Below are positions 1-7,563 of a DNA stretch of 16,244 bases, one piece after another; position 1 is the stretch's first letter, and each line of letters begins with the position of its first letter. The notes below the pieces were generated by a model, which was not told the DNA's origin, did no database searches, and saw only the letters and a program-made list of their open reading frames with translations. The position numbers were made by a program, and so were the translations under genes. Source of the stretch: Candidatus Coatesiibacteriota bacterium (GTDB lineage Bacteria; RBG-13-66-14); assembly GCA_030631385.1 (NCBI GenBank), contig DAOVLG010000005.1, positions 1 through 16,244 of the forward strand, read 5' to 3'.

Positions 1-389
1 CCGGTGAGGAGCGCCTCCAGTGCACTCTCGAGGTGATCCACGATGACCTCGGCCAAAAAGCCCATGCCGCCCACGTTGACGCCCAGTATCGGTGCGGGGG
101 CGTAGTCAATCAGGCGCGCCGCGGTGAGGATGGTCCCGTCGCCGCCGAGGGTGATTAATACGTCGGAGTCGGCCATTTCAGGATCCACGGAACCCGCCCC
201 CGGGAACTGACGCAGGAACCGGTCCCCGGAGTGGTCGCTTACGCGGTGTGACGGTTCTATCAGGCGGATGCCGCCCTCGTGGCACCGTTTGCGGATAACC
301 TCGACGGCCTCCAGAGCCTTGGGCTTGGTCGGGTTGACCACCAGGCCGATTTTGTTGGGCTGCTTCTGGGGCGGGTGGTGGTAGAGCAT
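1..389 (-). CDS. nadK: NAD kinase, N-terminal 129 residues (runs off the window)
   Basis: ATP-dependent NAD kinase makes NADP from NAD in the cytoplasm. The visible part opens with a Rossmann-like strand (KIGLVVNPTKPKA, about residues 13-25) and carries the family's catalytic and nucleotide-binding motif GGDGT at residues 82-86 (LITLGGDGTILTAAR). It then has NVGGMGFLAE at 105-114, matching the NxGxxGFL motif that follows in this family. The ATG at 389 is chosen because an in-frame TAA lies five codons upstream (TAA CGA ATC ATA TCT CCG ATG). No clear Shine-Dalgarno precedes it. The C-terminal half, with the rest of the substrate site, lies beyond base 1. The gene diverges from pta and has its own very strong promoter. 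The family assignment is firm; whether it uses ATP or polyphosphate cannot be told. Confidence 0.93.
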   Translation of the reverse strand, partial: MLYHHPPQKQPNKIGLVVNPTKPKALEAVEVIRKRCHEGGIRLIEPSHRVSDHSGDRFLRQFPGAGSVDPEMADSDVLITLGGDGTILTAARLIDYAPAPILGVNVGGMGFLAEVIVDHLESALEALLT

Positions 390-436
390 CGGAGATATGA
401 TTCGTTAACCGTTGAGAATACAAACTTTCCAGCTCA

Positions 437-466
437 ATTATAGTTGCCATCCCTTTACCTTGTCAA
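437..466 (-). promoter_or_regulatory. Consensus sigma70-type promoter for nadK
   Basis: On the minus strand a perfect TTGACA (-35, bases 466-461) is followed after 18 bases by a perfect TATAAT (-10, bases 442-437). Transcription would start near 430, giving a leader of about 40 bases before the nadK ATG at 389. Both hexamers match the consensus at all 12 positions. This is seen directly; activity is inferred. Confidence 0.8.
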
Positions 467-489
467 CGTGAACCCTCCTTCAAGCGGTG

Positions 490-518
490 TAGTTATAACG
501 CGGCTTGCGTTGTATAAT
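490..518 (+). promoter_or_regulatory. Probable promoter for pta
   Basis: A perfect -10 hexamer TATAAT (513-518) sits 17 bases after a poor -35 (TAGTTA, 490-495; three of six consensus positions). Transcription would start near 525, about 34 bases before the pta ATG. A ribosome site GGATAGGAG (541-549) follows. The two divergent -35 elements are only about 23 bases apart, so the promoters could influence each other. Confidence 0.5.
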
Positions 519-558
519 AACCTCGGCCTCGACGTGCAAAGGATAGGAGCCGGACTCG

Positions 559-1554
559 ATGGACGTAATAGAGAGGATCATCGAAAGAGCCAAGGGGAAG
601 GGGGCCCACCTTGTCCTCCCCGAGGGCACCGATGAGAGGATCCCGGCGGCGTACAGCCGCATCCTGGAGCGGGGAATCGCCAAGAGGGTCAGCCTCGTCG
701 GCGCCGAGGATGATGTATTGGAGACGGCTCGCAGAGCCGGTGTCGAGGTGGAGCCCCGGGACATCGTTGATCCGGAGAAGGCCGAGGGAATCGGCGTATA
801 CGCCACCGGCATCTACGAGCGGCGCCGGCACAAGGGAATGACCCCCGAGGAAGCGGTGAAGCTGGCCAAGGACCGGACGGTCTTCGGCATGGCCATGGTG
901 GGCGCCGGGGACGCCGATGCCTGCGTTTCCGGTTGCGCCACCGCCAGTGGCCACGTCATCCGGGCGGCGCTCTGGACCATAGGTCTGGCGCCGGGCGTCA
1001 AGGCCATCTCCTCCAGCTTCCTCATGGTTCATCCGGACGTCCGGTGGGGGGTGGACGGGGTGATGATCTTCAGCGACTGCGCCGTGATACCGGACCCCGA
1101 CGCCCCGGTGCTCGCCGACATCGCCATCGCGGCGGCCCGGACCGCGCGTTCGGTGTTGAACATCGAGCCCCTCGTGGCCATGCTAAGCTTCTCCACCAAA
1201 GGCTCGGCCGGTGGTCGGGGTGTGGACCTGGTGCGCGAGGCCGTCGAGATAGTGAAACGAAAGGAGCCCGGCCTCACCGTGGACGGGGAGCTTCAGCTCG
1301 ACGCCGCCCTGGTGCCGGAGGTCGCGCAGAAGAAAGCCCCGGACTCCCCCGTCGCCGGGCGGGCCAACGTGCTCATCTTCCCCGATCTCGACTCGGGGAA
1401 CATCGGCTACAAGCTGACCCAGCGGTTGGCAGGCGCAACCGCCATCGGCCCCATCCTCCAGGGTGCCGCCAGGCCGATCTCCGATCTCTCCCGGGGCGCC
1501 TCGATCGAGGACATCGTTAAAACATCGGCGATTACCGTCTCCCAGATCCCCTGA
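559..1554 (+). CDS. pta: Phosphate acetyltransferase (phosphotransacetylase)
   Basis: This enzyme interconverts acetyl-CoA plus phosphate with acetyl phosphate plus CoA in the cytoplasm. With acetate kinase it forms the acetate fermentation or assimilation route. At 331 residues it is the short, single-domain form, lacking the long N-terminal regulatory part of the E. coli enzyme. Family hallmarks are visible: FSTKGSAGG at residues 211-219, FPDLDSGNIGYKL at 274-286, and ARPISDLSRGAS at 304-315 near the C-terminus. The ATG at 559 has GGAG nine bases upstream and starts the expected alignment (MDVIERIIERAK). No acetate kinase gene lies within the window. A phosphate butyryltransferase is the main alternative in this superfamily, but the DLDSGNIGYKL and RPISDLSRG motifs favour acetyltransferase. 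Confidence 0.92.
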   Translation: MDVIERIIERAKGKGAHLVLPEGTDERIPAAYSRILERGIAKRVSLVGAEDDVLETARRAGVEVEPRDIVDPEKAEGIGVYATGIYERRRHKGMTPEEAVKLAKDRTVFGMAMVGAGDADACVSGCATASGHVIRAALWTIGLAPGVKAISSSFLMVHPDVRWGVDGVMIFSDCAVIPDPDAPVLADIAIAAARTARSVLNIEPLVAMLSFSTKGSAGGRGVDLVREAVEIVKRKEPGLTVDGELQLDAALVPEVAQKKAPDSPVAGRANVLIFPDLDSGNIGYKLTQRLAGATAIGPILQGAARPISDLSRGASIEDIVKTSAITVSQIP

Positions 1555-1585
1555 TTTAATCGGAGAGTATACCTGCCTATCAAGA

Positions 1586-1606
1586 GGCGGACCATCAAGG
1601 TCCGCC
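1586..1606. repeat. GC-rich inverted repeat in the pta/lepB convergent gap
   Basis: GGCGGACC (1586-1593) and GGTCCGCC (1599-1606) form a perfect 8-bp stem with a 5-base loop. It lies between the convergent ends of pta (1554) and lepB (1629). A run of six T begins at 1619 on the plus strand, 12 bases after the stem, which is far for a classic intrinsic terminator, so termination of pta is possible but not certain. The stem core is the same as in the copy at 11080-11101. Confidence 0.65.
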
Positions 1607-1628
1607 CCATCGGTGCTCTTTTTTCTAC

Positions 1629-2243
1629 TTACTCCAGGGACAGGTTCATCCGGTCCCAGCGCACCCTCGCGCTGTCCTCGGTCAGGGAGTAGGAGAAATA
1701 GACCAGCTCGGCTCTGCCGATTATCTCCTCCTCGGCGAGGAGTCCCCAGGAGCGGCTGTCTCTGGAGGAGGGACGGTTATCGCCCAGCACAAGGTACCGG
1801 CCTTCCGGGATCACGATCGGCTCGGCGAAGGGGTTCTTTCCCCCATCCCCCGCTGTTTTGAGGTAGGAATCCGGGGAGAGGTACGGCTCATCGGTGAGCA
1901 CCCCGTTGAGGATCAGGCGGCAACCCACGATCTCCACCGTGTCGCCCGGAACGGCCGCCACCCTTTTGACATAGGAGTCCCCGGGCTCCAAGGGTGCGTT
2001 GAAAACCACGATGTCGCCGTGCTCTGGTTCGGTTCCGAGATAGCAGAGCTTGTCCACCAAAAGCCAGTCTCCCGGTTTCAGGGTGGGCTCCATGGAGTCG
2101 GAAAGAACGAAGGAACTCTCGACGACAAGGTTCCGCATCAAGGTCAGAAAGACGATCACCAGGATGAGGTCGGTGATCAGGCCACCCGATGGGCTCTGTC
2201 TCTGACGGAAACGGTGGTAGTTCGAGATAAGTCTCTTCAACAT
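1629..2243 (-). CDS. lepB: Signal peptidase I
   Basis: This membrane-bound leader peptidase cleaves signal peptides from exported proteins at the periplasmic face. One transmembrane segment (about residues 22-41) precedes the catalytic box SDSMEPTL at 48-55, with nucleophile Ser50. The general base is Lys93 in YVKRVAAVPGD, and the box GDNRPSSRDSR lies at 154-164. Serine-lysine dyad and all boxes are intact. Length is 204 residues, typical of the small form with one membrane anchor. The ATG at 2243 is preferred to upstream in-frame starts because those would run into the preceding gene, which ends at 2257. Only 13 bases separate them and no good Shine-Dalgarno is present, so translation may depend on ribosomes finishing the upstream gene. 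Its substrates in the window would include the secreted protein at 7564. Confidence 0.93.
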   Translation of the reverse strand: MLKRLISNYHRFRQRQSPSGGLITDLILVIVFLTLMRNLVVESSFVLSDSMEPTLKPGDWLLVDKLCYLGTEPEHGDIVVFNAPLEPGDSYVKRVAAVPGDTVEIVGCRLILNGVLTDEPYLSPDSYLKTAGDGGKNPFAEPIVIPEGRYLVLGDNRPSSRDSRSWGLLAEEEIIGRAELVYFSYSLTEDSARVRWDRMNLSLE

Positions 2244-2256
2244 CTCAGGGGTCCGT

Positions 2257-2832
2257 CTACTCGAAGAGTTTCTTCTCGACCAGATTGGCGCCGGCCGTGC
2301 TGAGCTTGACCGTGCCGTTGCCCGGCATATCAACGTACTTGTACTTCCGCTTGGCCTCGGACAGGCACACCTGGATGTTGGCCGGCGGCTTTATACCGAG
2401 GTGGCGGAAGCAGTCGCTGATCTCTTCGTGTACGACCGTCTTCCGACTGCGGATCCTCTGGAGGTAGTAGAGGTAGAGGGTGCAGCGCTCGTAGTTGGAG
2501 CGGAGCTTCGCCCCTTTGACATACGCTTTTAGGGACTTGATGTCGTTGGTGCCTTTCAGGTCGAGGGGGGGTAGGTTCGCGCGTTTGGGTTTCATGCGCG
2601 GTCTTCCCCGCCGGCGCTTCGGTGTCAGTGATTTCCCCACCCGTGGTTTCACCGCCCGGGACTTTTTCGTTTGGGGCTTTTTCGTCCGGGGCTTGACGGC
2701 CAGCATTTCATTGAAGCGGGCGAACTGCTCGTCAATGAAATCGCGGGTGCCCGACACCTTCAAAGAGCGGGCGGTTAGGTCCATCTCCACGGAGAAAATC
2801 TGGTTCGAATCGGACGTTTTGGTCTCAGCCAT
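2257..2832 (-). CDS. Unrecognised basic protein: AT-hook-like linker plus probable winged-helix C-terminus
   Basis: I do not recognise this 191-residue protein as a named family. Three parts are visible. Residues 10-44 are acidic-hydrophobic, with a strand-turn-helix look (LKVSGTRDFIDEQFARFNEML). Residues 47-84 are a lysine/arginine/proline-rich linker with repeated KPR and KKP units, ending in RRRGRPRMKPKR, whose GRPR core matches the AT-hook pattern that binds the minor groove. Residues 98-191 look like a helical winged-helix domain ending in a hairpin (KYKYVDMPGNGTVKLSTAG). The order suggests a DNA-binding protein, by inference. The start at 2832 is chosen because GAGGTGA (2844-2838), a seven-base match to the 16S anti-Shine-Dalgarno, ends five bases before it; GTG 2841 and ATG 2838 overlap that site. 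It sits 91 bases behind mgtE and 13 bases before lepB, so the three may share a transcript. No convincing separate promoter was found. Confidence 0.8.
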   Translation of the reverse strand: MAETKTSDSNQIFSVEMDLTARSLKVSGTRDFIDEQFARFNEMLAVKPRTKKPQTKKSRAVKPRVGKSLTPKRRRGRPRMKPKRANLPPLDLKGTNDIKSLKAYVKGAKLRSNYERCTLYLYYLQRIRSRKTVVHEEISDCFRHLGIKPPANIQVCLSEAKRKYKYVDMPGNGTVKLSTAGANLVEKKLFE

Positions 2833-2923
2833 TCTCATCACCTCGCATCTGTTTCGTTTTGAAGTAGCTTTACTTGACCCTTTGCCATATGTTCACCGTT
2901 TTTTCGGCTATGATCCACAGCAA

Positions 2924-4279
2924 TCAATCGAGGAAGCGTAGTAGCAGCATACCCAGCCCCAGGTAGATGGTTAGACCGATCATGTCGTTGGCCGTGGTGA
3001 TAAAGGGGCCCGAGGCTACGGCGGGGTCGGCGCCCAGCTTTCGGAAGACCAGGGGCATGAAGGCGCCCATCAGGGTGGCGGTGATGATGGCCCCGATCAT
3101 CGCAGCGCCGACAACGGCTCCGAGCATGGGGTTGCCCCCCAAGGCCCAGGCCACCAGGCCTACTATCAGTCCGCTTAGTAATCCCAGCAGGCCGCCCACG
3201 CGCAGCTCTCGCAGGGCGGTGCGCAGGATGCTCCCCCCCTCGATCCGACCCAGGGCCAGGTTGCGGATTACGACCGTGGAGCTCTGCAGCCCGGCGTTAC
3301 CGCCCATGGCGGTGATCACGGGGATGAAGGAGGCCAGGGCTACCACCTGTTCCAGGGCGTAGCTGAAGAGGTGGATGATCGTCCCCGAGAGGAGGGCGCC
3401 CAGGAGGCAGATGAGGAGCCACGGGAGCCTGAGCTTCACCACCGAGAGGGCCCCCTTTACCTCGAGCTCCTCGTCGGTGATGCCGACCATCTTGAAGATG
3501 TCCTCCGTGGCCTCCTCGCGGATGATGTCTAGGACGTCGTCCACGGTGACCTCGCCCAAAAGGACGCCGGTTTCGTCAATCACGGGGACGGCCAGGAGAT
3601 CGTAGCGTCTGAAGAGGGAAGCGAGCTCTTCCTGATCCTGGTCGGGCGGCACCGAGGGGTAGTCGGATTCGATCAGGTCGTTTACAGGGAGGTTGTGCGG
3701 GGCCGAGGCCAGCCTCTCCATGGTCGCCACCCCGGCCAGACGGGCGCCCTCATCCACGAGGTACACGAAGATGTGCAGTTCGTCCCCGATGCTTTGCTTG
3801 ACTAGGTTCTGGGCCGTCTCCACGTTGACGTTGGAGGGCACGCTGACGAAGTCCAGACTCATCCGCCCACCGGCGGTGTCCTCGGGATATGATAAAAGGT
3901 CCCGGATGTCCTCGGCCAGGCCGGTGGGTATGTCTCCCAATATCCTGTCGCGCTTGTGGGGATCGGCCTGCAGGAGGAGGTCGGCGGCGTCGTCGGCGGG
4001 GAGAACGGCCAGGGCGCGTGCGGCGACCCTCGGGGGAACACTCTCGAAGTAGCCGGCGGCGAAGTGTTCCGCCATTTCGCCTAAAAGCTGCGCCACCGCC
4101 TCGGTGGGCCACAGCTCGAGGAGCCCCTCCTGGGCCTCGGAGTCGAGGGTGGCGAAGGCGCCGGCGAGATCGGCTGAATGGCTCTCGAGGGCCAGAGCCT
4201 CGAGACCGAGGTTGTCGGTCTTGTCGAGCAGCTCTTTGAGTTTTTCAGCCAGTGCCGTCTCTTTAGTTTCGGGCTGCAT
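2924..4279 (-). CDS. mgtE: MgtE-family magnesium channel
   Basis: MgtE is an inner-membrane, Mg2+-gated channel that imports Mg2+ when cytoplasmic Mg2+ is low. The protein has 451 residues, the usual length. An N-terminal helical superhelix (about 25-130) is followed by two CBS domains (about 133-255, beginning YPEDTAGGRM) that act as the Mg2+ sensor in characterised homologues, a connecting helix, and five membrane helices from about 286. Pore-region motifs are present: PVITAMGGNAGLQSSTV (320-336) and TTANDMIG (428-435), with the conserved pore aspartate at 432. The ATG at 4279 is preferred to a TTG at 4333, because the predicted transcription start (about 4337) would leave the latter almost leaderless. 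There is no clear Shine-Dalgarno. The roughly 58-base leader is too short to hold an M-box riboswitch. Confidence 0.95.
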   Translation of the reverse strand: MQPETKETALAEKLKELLDKTDNLGLEALALESHSADLAGAFATLDSEAQEGLLELWPTEAVAQLLGEMAEHFAAGYFESVPPRVAARALAVLPADDAADLLLQADPHKRDRILGDIPTGLAEDIRDLLSYPEDTAGGRMSLDFVSVPSNVNVETAQNLVKQSIGDELHIFVYLVDEGARLAGVATMERLASAPHNLPVNDLIESDYPSVPPDQDQEELASLFRRYDLLAVPVIDETGVLLGEVTVDDVLDIIREEATEDIFKMVGITDEELEVKGALSVVKLRLPWLLICLLGALLSGTIIHLFSYALEQVVALASFIPVITAMGGNAGLQSSTVVIRNLALGRIEGGSILRTALRELRVGGLLGLLSGLIVGLVAWALGGNPMLGAVVGAAMIGAIITATLMGAFMPLVFRKLGADPAVASGPFITTANDMIGLTIYLGLGMLLLRFLD

Positions 4280-4343
4280 GATATAGCAGAAAAGAATGGT
4301 ATAAGATAGTACCGACGGTCCCGCTAAGAGCAATTAGAACGTG

Positions 4344-4372
4344 ATTGTACAGGTTAATTTATTTTCGGTCAA
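4344..4372 (-). promoter_or_regulatory. Promoter for mgtE (and probably the genes behind it)
   Basis: On the minus strand TTGACC (4372-4367; five of six consensus bases) is followed after exactly 17 bases by TACAAT (4349-4344; five of six). Transcription would begin near 4337, giving a leader of about 58 bases to the ATG at 4279. The spacer is strongly AT-rich. Confidence 0.7.
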
Positions 4373-4424
4373 GAAAAAAGTTATATTGTATAGGAACGGT
4401 AAATCTGTATGTCCAGGATAATTG

Positions 4425-4438
4425 CGTTGTTAACAACG
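4425..4438. promoter_or_regulatory. 14-bp perfect palindrome, candidate operator
   Basis: CGTTGTTAACAACG is its own reverse complement. It lies between the two divergent promoters, 53 bases upstream of the mgtE -35 and 84 bases upstream of the UPF0182 -35. Symmetric sites of this size usually bind dimeric regulators, but no regulator can be named. A 14-bp palindrome could also arise by chance in an AT-rich gap. Confidence 0.35.
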
Positions 4439-4521
4439 GTAGCCTTTATCCGTATTTGATTGTTACGGTTTTGTGCCGGGGCGTCGGTGCGTTTTTTCTC
4501 TCTCGTACGACCGAGGATTGA

Positions 4522-4550
4522 TTAACGTCGCGATGCTTTTCTGGTACAAT
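4522..4550 (+). promoter_or_regulatory. Promoter for the UPF0182 cluster, extended -10
   Basis: TTAACG (4522-4527; three of six consensus bases) is followed after 17 bases by TACAAT (4545-4550). TGG directly precedes the -10 (4542-4544), forming an extended TGn -10 element. Transcription would begin near 4557, so translation cannot start at the upstream GTG 4473 or ATG 4533. This fixes the ATG at 4629 as the start of the gene. Confidence 0.6.
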
Positions 4551-4628
4551 GGCCGTGGTAGCAAGAAACCAGTCACCAGGTCCAGGTACCCGTTATCACC
4601 GGGGCCGAATCACTGCGGGGTTAATCGA

Positions 4629-7562
4629 ATGAACTGGATCTCCCGTAAGATGGTCGTCATCATCATCTCGATCATCGTGGGTGTCATCGTTCTCTTAGGC
4701 GCCCTCTCCGGTTTCTTCGTGGACATCTTCTGGTACTCCTCCGAGGGTTACTCCGACGTTTTCTGGATCCGTATCTGGGCCGCGGTGGGTTTTGGGCTCA
4801 TCATCTTCGGTCTTTACGTGGTCGTCGTGGGCGTCAGTCTGCTGTTGGCAAGACTCTTTAGTCGTCAGAAGCCCCAGGTGGTCTCCGAGGAGGCGATCAT
4901 GCTCCCCCCCTTCGGGGAGAAGCTCCGACGATGGGGGGGGTGGTTCTTCGTCGCCGTGGGCGGGGCCTTCGCCATCATCAACGGCTTCTCCGCCGGTGGC
5001 GAGTGGCAGATCTTCCAGCGCTTCATCCACGCCACCGGGTTCGGCCTCCAGGACCCCGTCTTCGGAAACGATGTCTCTTTCTACGTGTTCAGGCTCCCCT
5101 TCTACCGGTTGCTCTACGACCGCCTCTTCGGAGCCATGTTAATCTCTACGGTCCTCGTCGTCGTTTGGTACGTTTTCCGGAGGGTGATCTGGATCGAGAA
5201 GTGGAAGCTGCGCACCAGCACCTTGATCAAGGGGCACATCCTGACCATGATCGGGGGTCTGTTTGCCCTGAAGGCCTGGGGCTATTATCTGGACAAGTTC
5301 AACATCCTCTTCGAGGATCACGGCAAGTTCTTCGGGGCGGGATTCGCCGACGTGAACGCCACCCTGCCCATGTACAACGTCCTGTTTTGGCTGACGCTGG
5401 GCTTCGGGGTCATCATCCTCGCGCTGACCTGGTTCAAGAGCAAGAACGTCAAGGTACTCCTGGTTATCGTGGCCAGTTTCATCGTGCTGCCCACGATCCT
5501 CCTCCACGCGGTTCCCTGGGCGGTGCAGACCTTCAAGGTCAATCCCAACGAGCTTTTGGCCGAGGAAACCTACATCGATCACAACATCGAGCTGACCCAG
5601 ATCGCCTACGGATTGGACCGGATCAAACCCCGGGCCTTCGGCGAGTCGGGGGAGATATTCGAGGTGGAGGAGGGCCTCGAGGGGTTGGGGGAGGTTCTCG
5701 TGGAGGGGACCGTCGGCAATCCAACCGGGGGCGCCTCCTTCTTCGCCGAGGAGGTGGAGGGCGCCGGTGTCGGACCGCTTCTGACCCGAGCCGACATAGA
5801 GAACAACCGGCCCACCATTGATAACATCCGGGTCTGGGACTGGCACAACCTTCGCCCCGTTTACGACCAGAAGCAGAGCTTTAAGGGCTACTACGAGTTC
5901 GGCGGTGACATTGACATAGATCGCTACGTTTTGGACGGGCGTCAGACCACGGTCACCCTCTCACTGCGGGAGCTGAATATCTACGGATTGCCGCCCGAGG
6001 CCGACACCTGGCAGAACCGGCACCTGGTTTACACCCACGGCTACGGCGCCGTGGCCAACCCGGTTAACCTGAAAAACCGCAGCGGCCAGCCGGTCTTTTA
6101 CCTCCAGGACATCCCCATGGTGAACCGGATGGAGGTTGATATCGAACGGCCCCAGATCTACTTCGGCGAGGGTAACATGGGCTACTCCTTCGCCCCGGCC
6201 AGCGAGCTGATCGAGATTGACTATCCCGTGGGAAACACAAACCAACTGACCAGCTACGACACAAGCGCGGGCGGCGGGATTCCGGTCCGCAGCTTCTGGC
6301 ACCGTTTGGCCATGGCCATCCACCTGGGTTCCCTGGACGTGCTCCTCTCCGACTACATCACGCCCCAGAGCAGGCTCCTGATCCGACGCAACATCCTGGA
6401 GCGGGTGGACGAGGTGGCGCCCTACCTCTACACCGACTCCGACCCCTACCCCGTGCTCACCGACGAGGGCATCTACTGGATCGTGGATTGTTACACGATA
6501 ACAAGCCATTTTCCATACTCCCAGCCGATGTTGGAGAACGGCGGCAACTACATCCGCAACTCGGTGAAGGTGGTGGTGAGCGCCTACTCGGGTCGCATGG
6601 ACTTCTACATCGTGGACGAAGACCCCCTGATCGCCACCTGGTCCAAGGTCTTCCCCGGGATGTACAAGGACTTTTCCGAGATGCCGGAGGATATCCAGGC
6701 CCACGTCCGCTACCCCAACGCCCTCTTCGCCATCCAGAGCCTAGTCTTCTCCACCTACCACATGTCCGACCCCCAGGACTTCTACAAGCGCTCGGACCGG
6801 TGGGAGATTCCGGGGCACACCGGGCAGGGGGAGCTCTTCAGTGCGTACTACATGACGATGCGCCTCCCGGAGGAGGCCCAGGAGGAGTTCCTCCTGGTCA
6901 CCCCCTTCGTACCCGAGGGCAAGTCAATCATGGTGGGCTGGATGTGTGCGCGGTGCGATCCCGACAACTACGGTGAACTTGTTCTCTACACCTTCCCCCG
7001 CACCGCCACCGTTTACGGACCCGAGCAGATTGATGCCCTGATGAACCAGAACCCCGAGTTCTCCAAGGAACGCACCCTGTTGGGCAGCGTGGGTTCCCAG
7101 GTTGATGTTGGGCGGATCGTCATCATCCCCATCGAAAATTCCCTCCTCTACGTCGAACCGGTCTACATCCAGGCCGAGGTGGACGCCATCCCCGAGCTGA
7201 AGTACATCCTGCTGGCCTACGGGAACCAGATCGCCATGGACGAGACCCTGGACGGGGCGCTGGATAAGCTCTTCGGTCCCGCCGCGTGGGTTGAGGAGAC
7301 CGTTGAACCTGAAACGGGTGAGGTGGTCGAGGTCGAGACCGGGGAGCCGGTGGAGCTTGTGGCCGAAACCGCGGAGGAGACCGAGCCGGTCGTTGTAGCG
7401 GCCGATCTGACCGAGCTGCGGTCCGTCGCCCGGGAGTTCGACGCCGCCTGGGTGGACTACAACGAGGCCCGGGCCGCCCGGGACTGGACCGCCTTCGATC
7501 GGGCCGAAAGGCGCATCGAGGAGCTTCTCGATCGGCTCGAGACGTTGGCCGGGGCCCCTTAA
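4629..7562 (+). CDS. UPF0182 (COG1615) family giant membrane protein
   Basis: This 977-residue protein belongs to an uncharacterised family with no established function. Seven hydrophobic segments fill the N-terminal third (about 8-32, 46-77, 103-120, 166-186, 202-220, 250-270, 274-300). A large region, probably outside the cytoplasm, follows. Family hallmarks are clear: TFKVNPNELLAEETYIDHN then IAYGLD (301-330), IDNIRVWDWHNLRPVYDQ (397-414), DIDIDRYVLDGRQTTVTLSLREL (427-449), WQNRHLVYTHGYG (461-473) and RPQIYFGE (507-514). Two oddities: an acidic stretch of about 45 residues (341-385) between the AYGLD and DNIRVWD motifs, and a Val/Glu-rich tail (about 884-927) leading to a charged coiled-coil-like end (about 928-977). 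The start at 4629 is set by the promoter at 4522-4550, with a GGGG about ten bases upstream as a weak ribosome site. It is the first gene of a plus-strand cluster. Confidence 0.9.
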   Translation: MNWISRKMVVIIISIIVGVIVLLGALSGFFVDIFWYSSEGYSDVFWIRIWAAVGFGLIIFGLYVVVVGVSLLLARLFSRQKPQVVSEEAIMLPPFGEKLRRWGGWFFVAVGGAFAIINGFSAGGEWQIFQRFIHATGFGLQDPVFGNDVSFYVFRLPFYRLLYDRLFGAMLISTVLVVVWYVFRRVIWIEKWKLRTSTLIKGHILTMIGGLFALKAWGYYLDKFNILFEDHGKFFGAGFADVNATLPMYNVLFWLTLGFGVIILALTWFKSKNVKVLLVIVASFIVLPTILLHAVPWAVQTFKVNPNELLAEETYIDHNIELTQIAYGLDRIKPRAFGESGEIFEVEEGLEGLGEVLVEGTVGNPTGGASFFAEEVEGAGVGPLLTRADIENNRPTIDNIRVWDWHNLRPVYDQKQSFKGYYEFGGDIDIDRYVLDGRQTTVTLSLRELNIYGLPPEADTWQNRHLVYTHGYGAVANPVNLKNRSGQPVFYLQDIPMVNRMEVDIERPQIYFGEGNMGYSFAPASELIEIDYPVGNTNQLTSYDTSAGGGIPVRSFWHRLAMAIHLGSLDVLLSDYITPQSRLLIRRNILERVDEVAPYLYTDSDPYPVLTDEGIYWIVDCYTITSHFPYSQPMLENGGNYIRNSVKVVVSAYSGRMDFYIVDEDPLIATWSKVFPGMYKDFSEMPEDIQAHVRYPNALFAIQSLVFSTYHMSDPQDFYKRSDRWEIPGHTGQGELFSAYYMTMRLPEEAQEEFLLVTPFVPEGKSIMVGWMCARCDPDNYGELVLYTFPRTATVYGPEQIDALMNQNPEFSKERTLLGSVGSQVDVGRIVIIPIENSLLYVEPVYIQAEVDAIPELKYILLAYGNQIAMDETLDGALDKLFGPAAWVEETVEPETGEVVEVETGEPVELVAETAEETEPVVVAADLTELRSVAREFDAAWVDYNEARAARDWTAFDRAERRIEELLDRLETLAGAP

Positions 7563-7563
7563 G

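Larger units (their letters stand above)
4280..4628. other. 349-bp AT-rich divergent intergenic region
   Basis: This gap separates mgtE (minus) from the UPF0182 gene (plus) and is clearly more AT-rich than the flanking genes. It holds a promoter on each strand (4344-4372 minus, 4522-4550 plus) and a 14-bp perfect palindrome at 4425-4438. The hexamer AACGGT occurs at 4395-4400 and again at 4435-4440. The plus-strand reading frame of the UPF0182 gene stays open back to a GTG at 4473, but that stretch contains the promoter and does not look like protein. No further small gene was seen. Confidence 0.6.

Noticed and set aside
178..450. Minus-strand 90-codon open frame across the nadK start
   Set aside because: Out-of-frame with the NAD kinase motifs and of low complexity (Pro/Arg/Gly).
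1586..1624. The 1586 hairpin as a standard intrinsic terminator for pta
   Set aside because: The T-run begins 12 bases after the stem, too far for the usual mechanism; it is listed as a repeat instead.
2244..2333. Longer lepB starting at 2333
   Set aside because: It would overlap the upstream gene by about 75 bases and add an Arg/Ser-rich stretch before a normal signal peptidase N-terminus.
2495..2941. Plus-strand 148-codon open frame opposite the AT-hook-like protein
   Set aside because: No ribosome site or domain; its Arg/Phe-rich content mirrors the Lys/Arg/Pro linker on the other strand.
4280..4343. Mg2+-sensing M-box riboswitch in the mgtE leader
   Set aside because: The predicted leader is only about 58 bases, too short for the roughly 160-base M-box, and no matching stems were seen.
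4473..4628. N-terminal extension of the UPF0182 protein to GTG 4473
   Set aside because: The extension contains the promoter at 4522-4550, has no membrane or family similarity, and would start before the predicted transcript.
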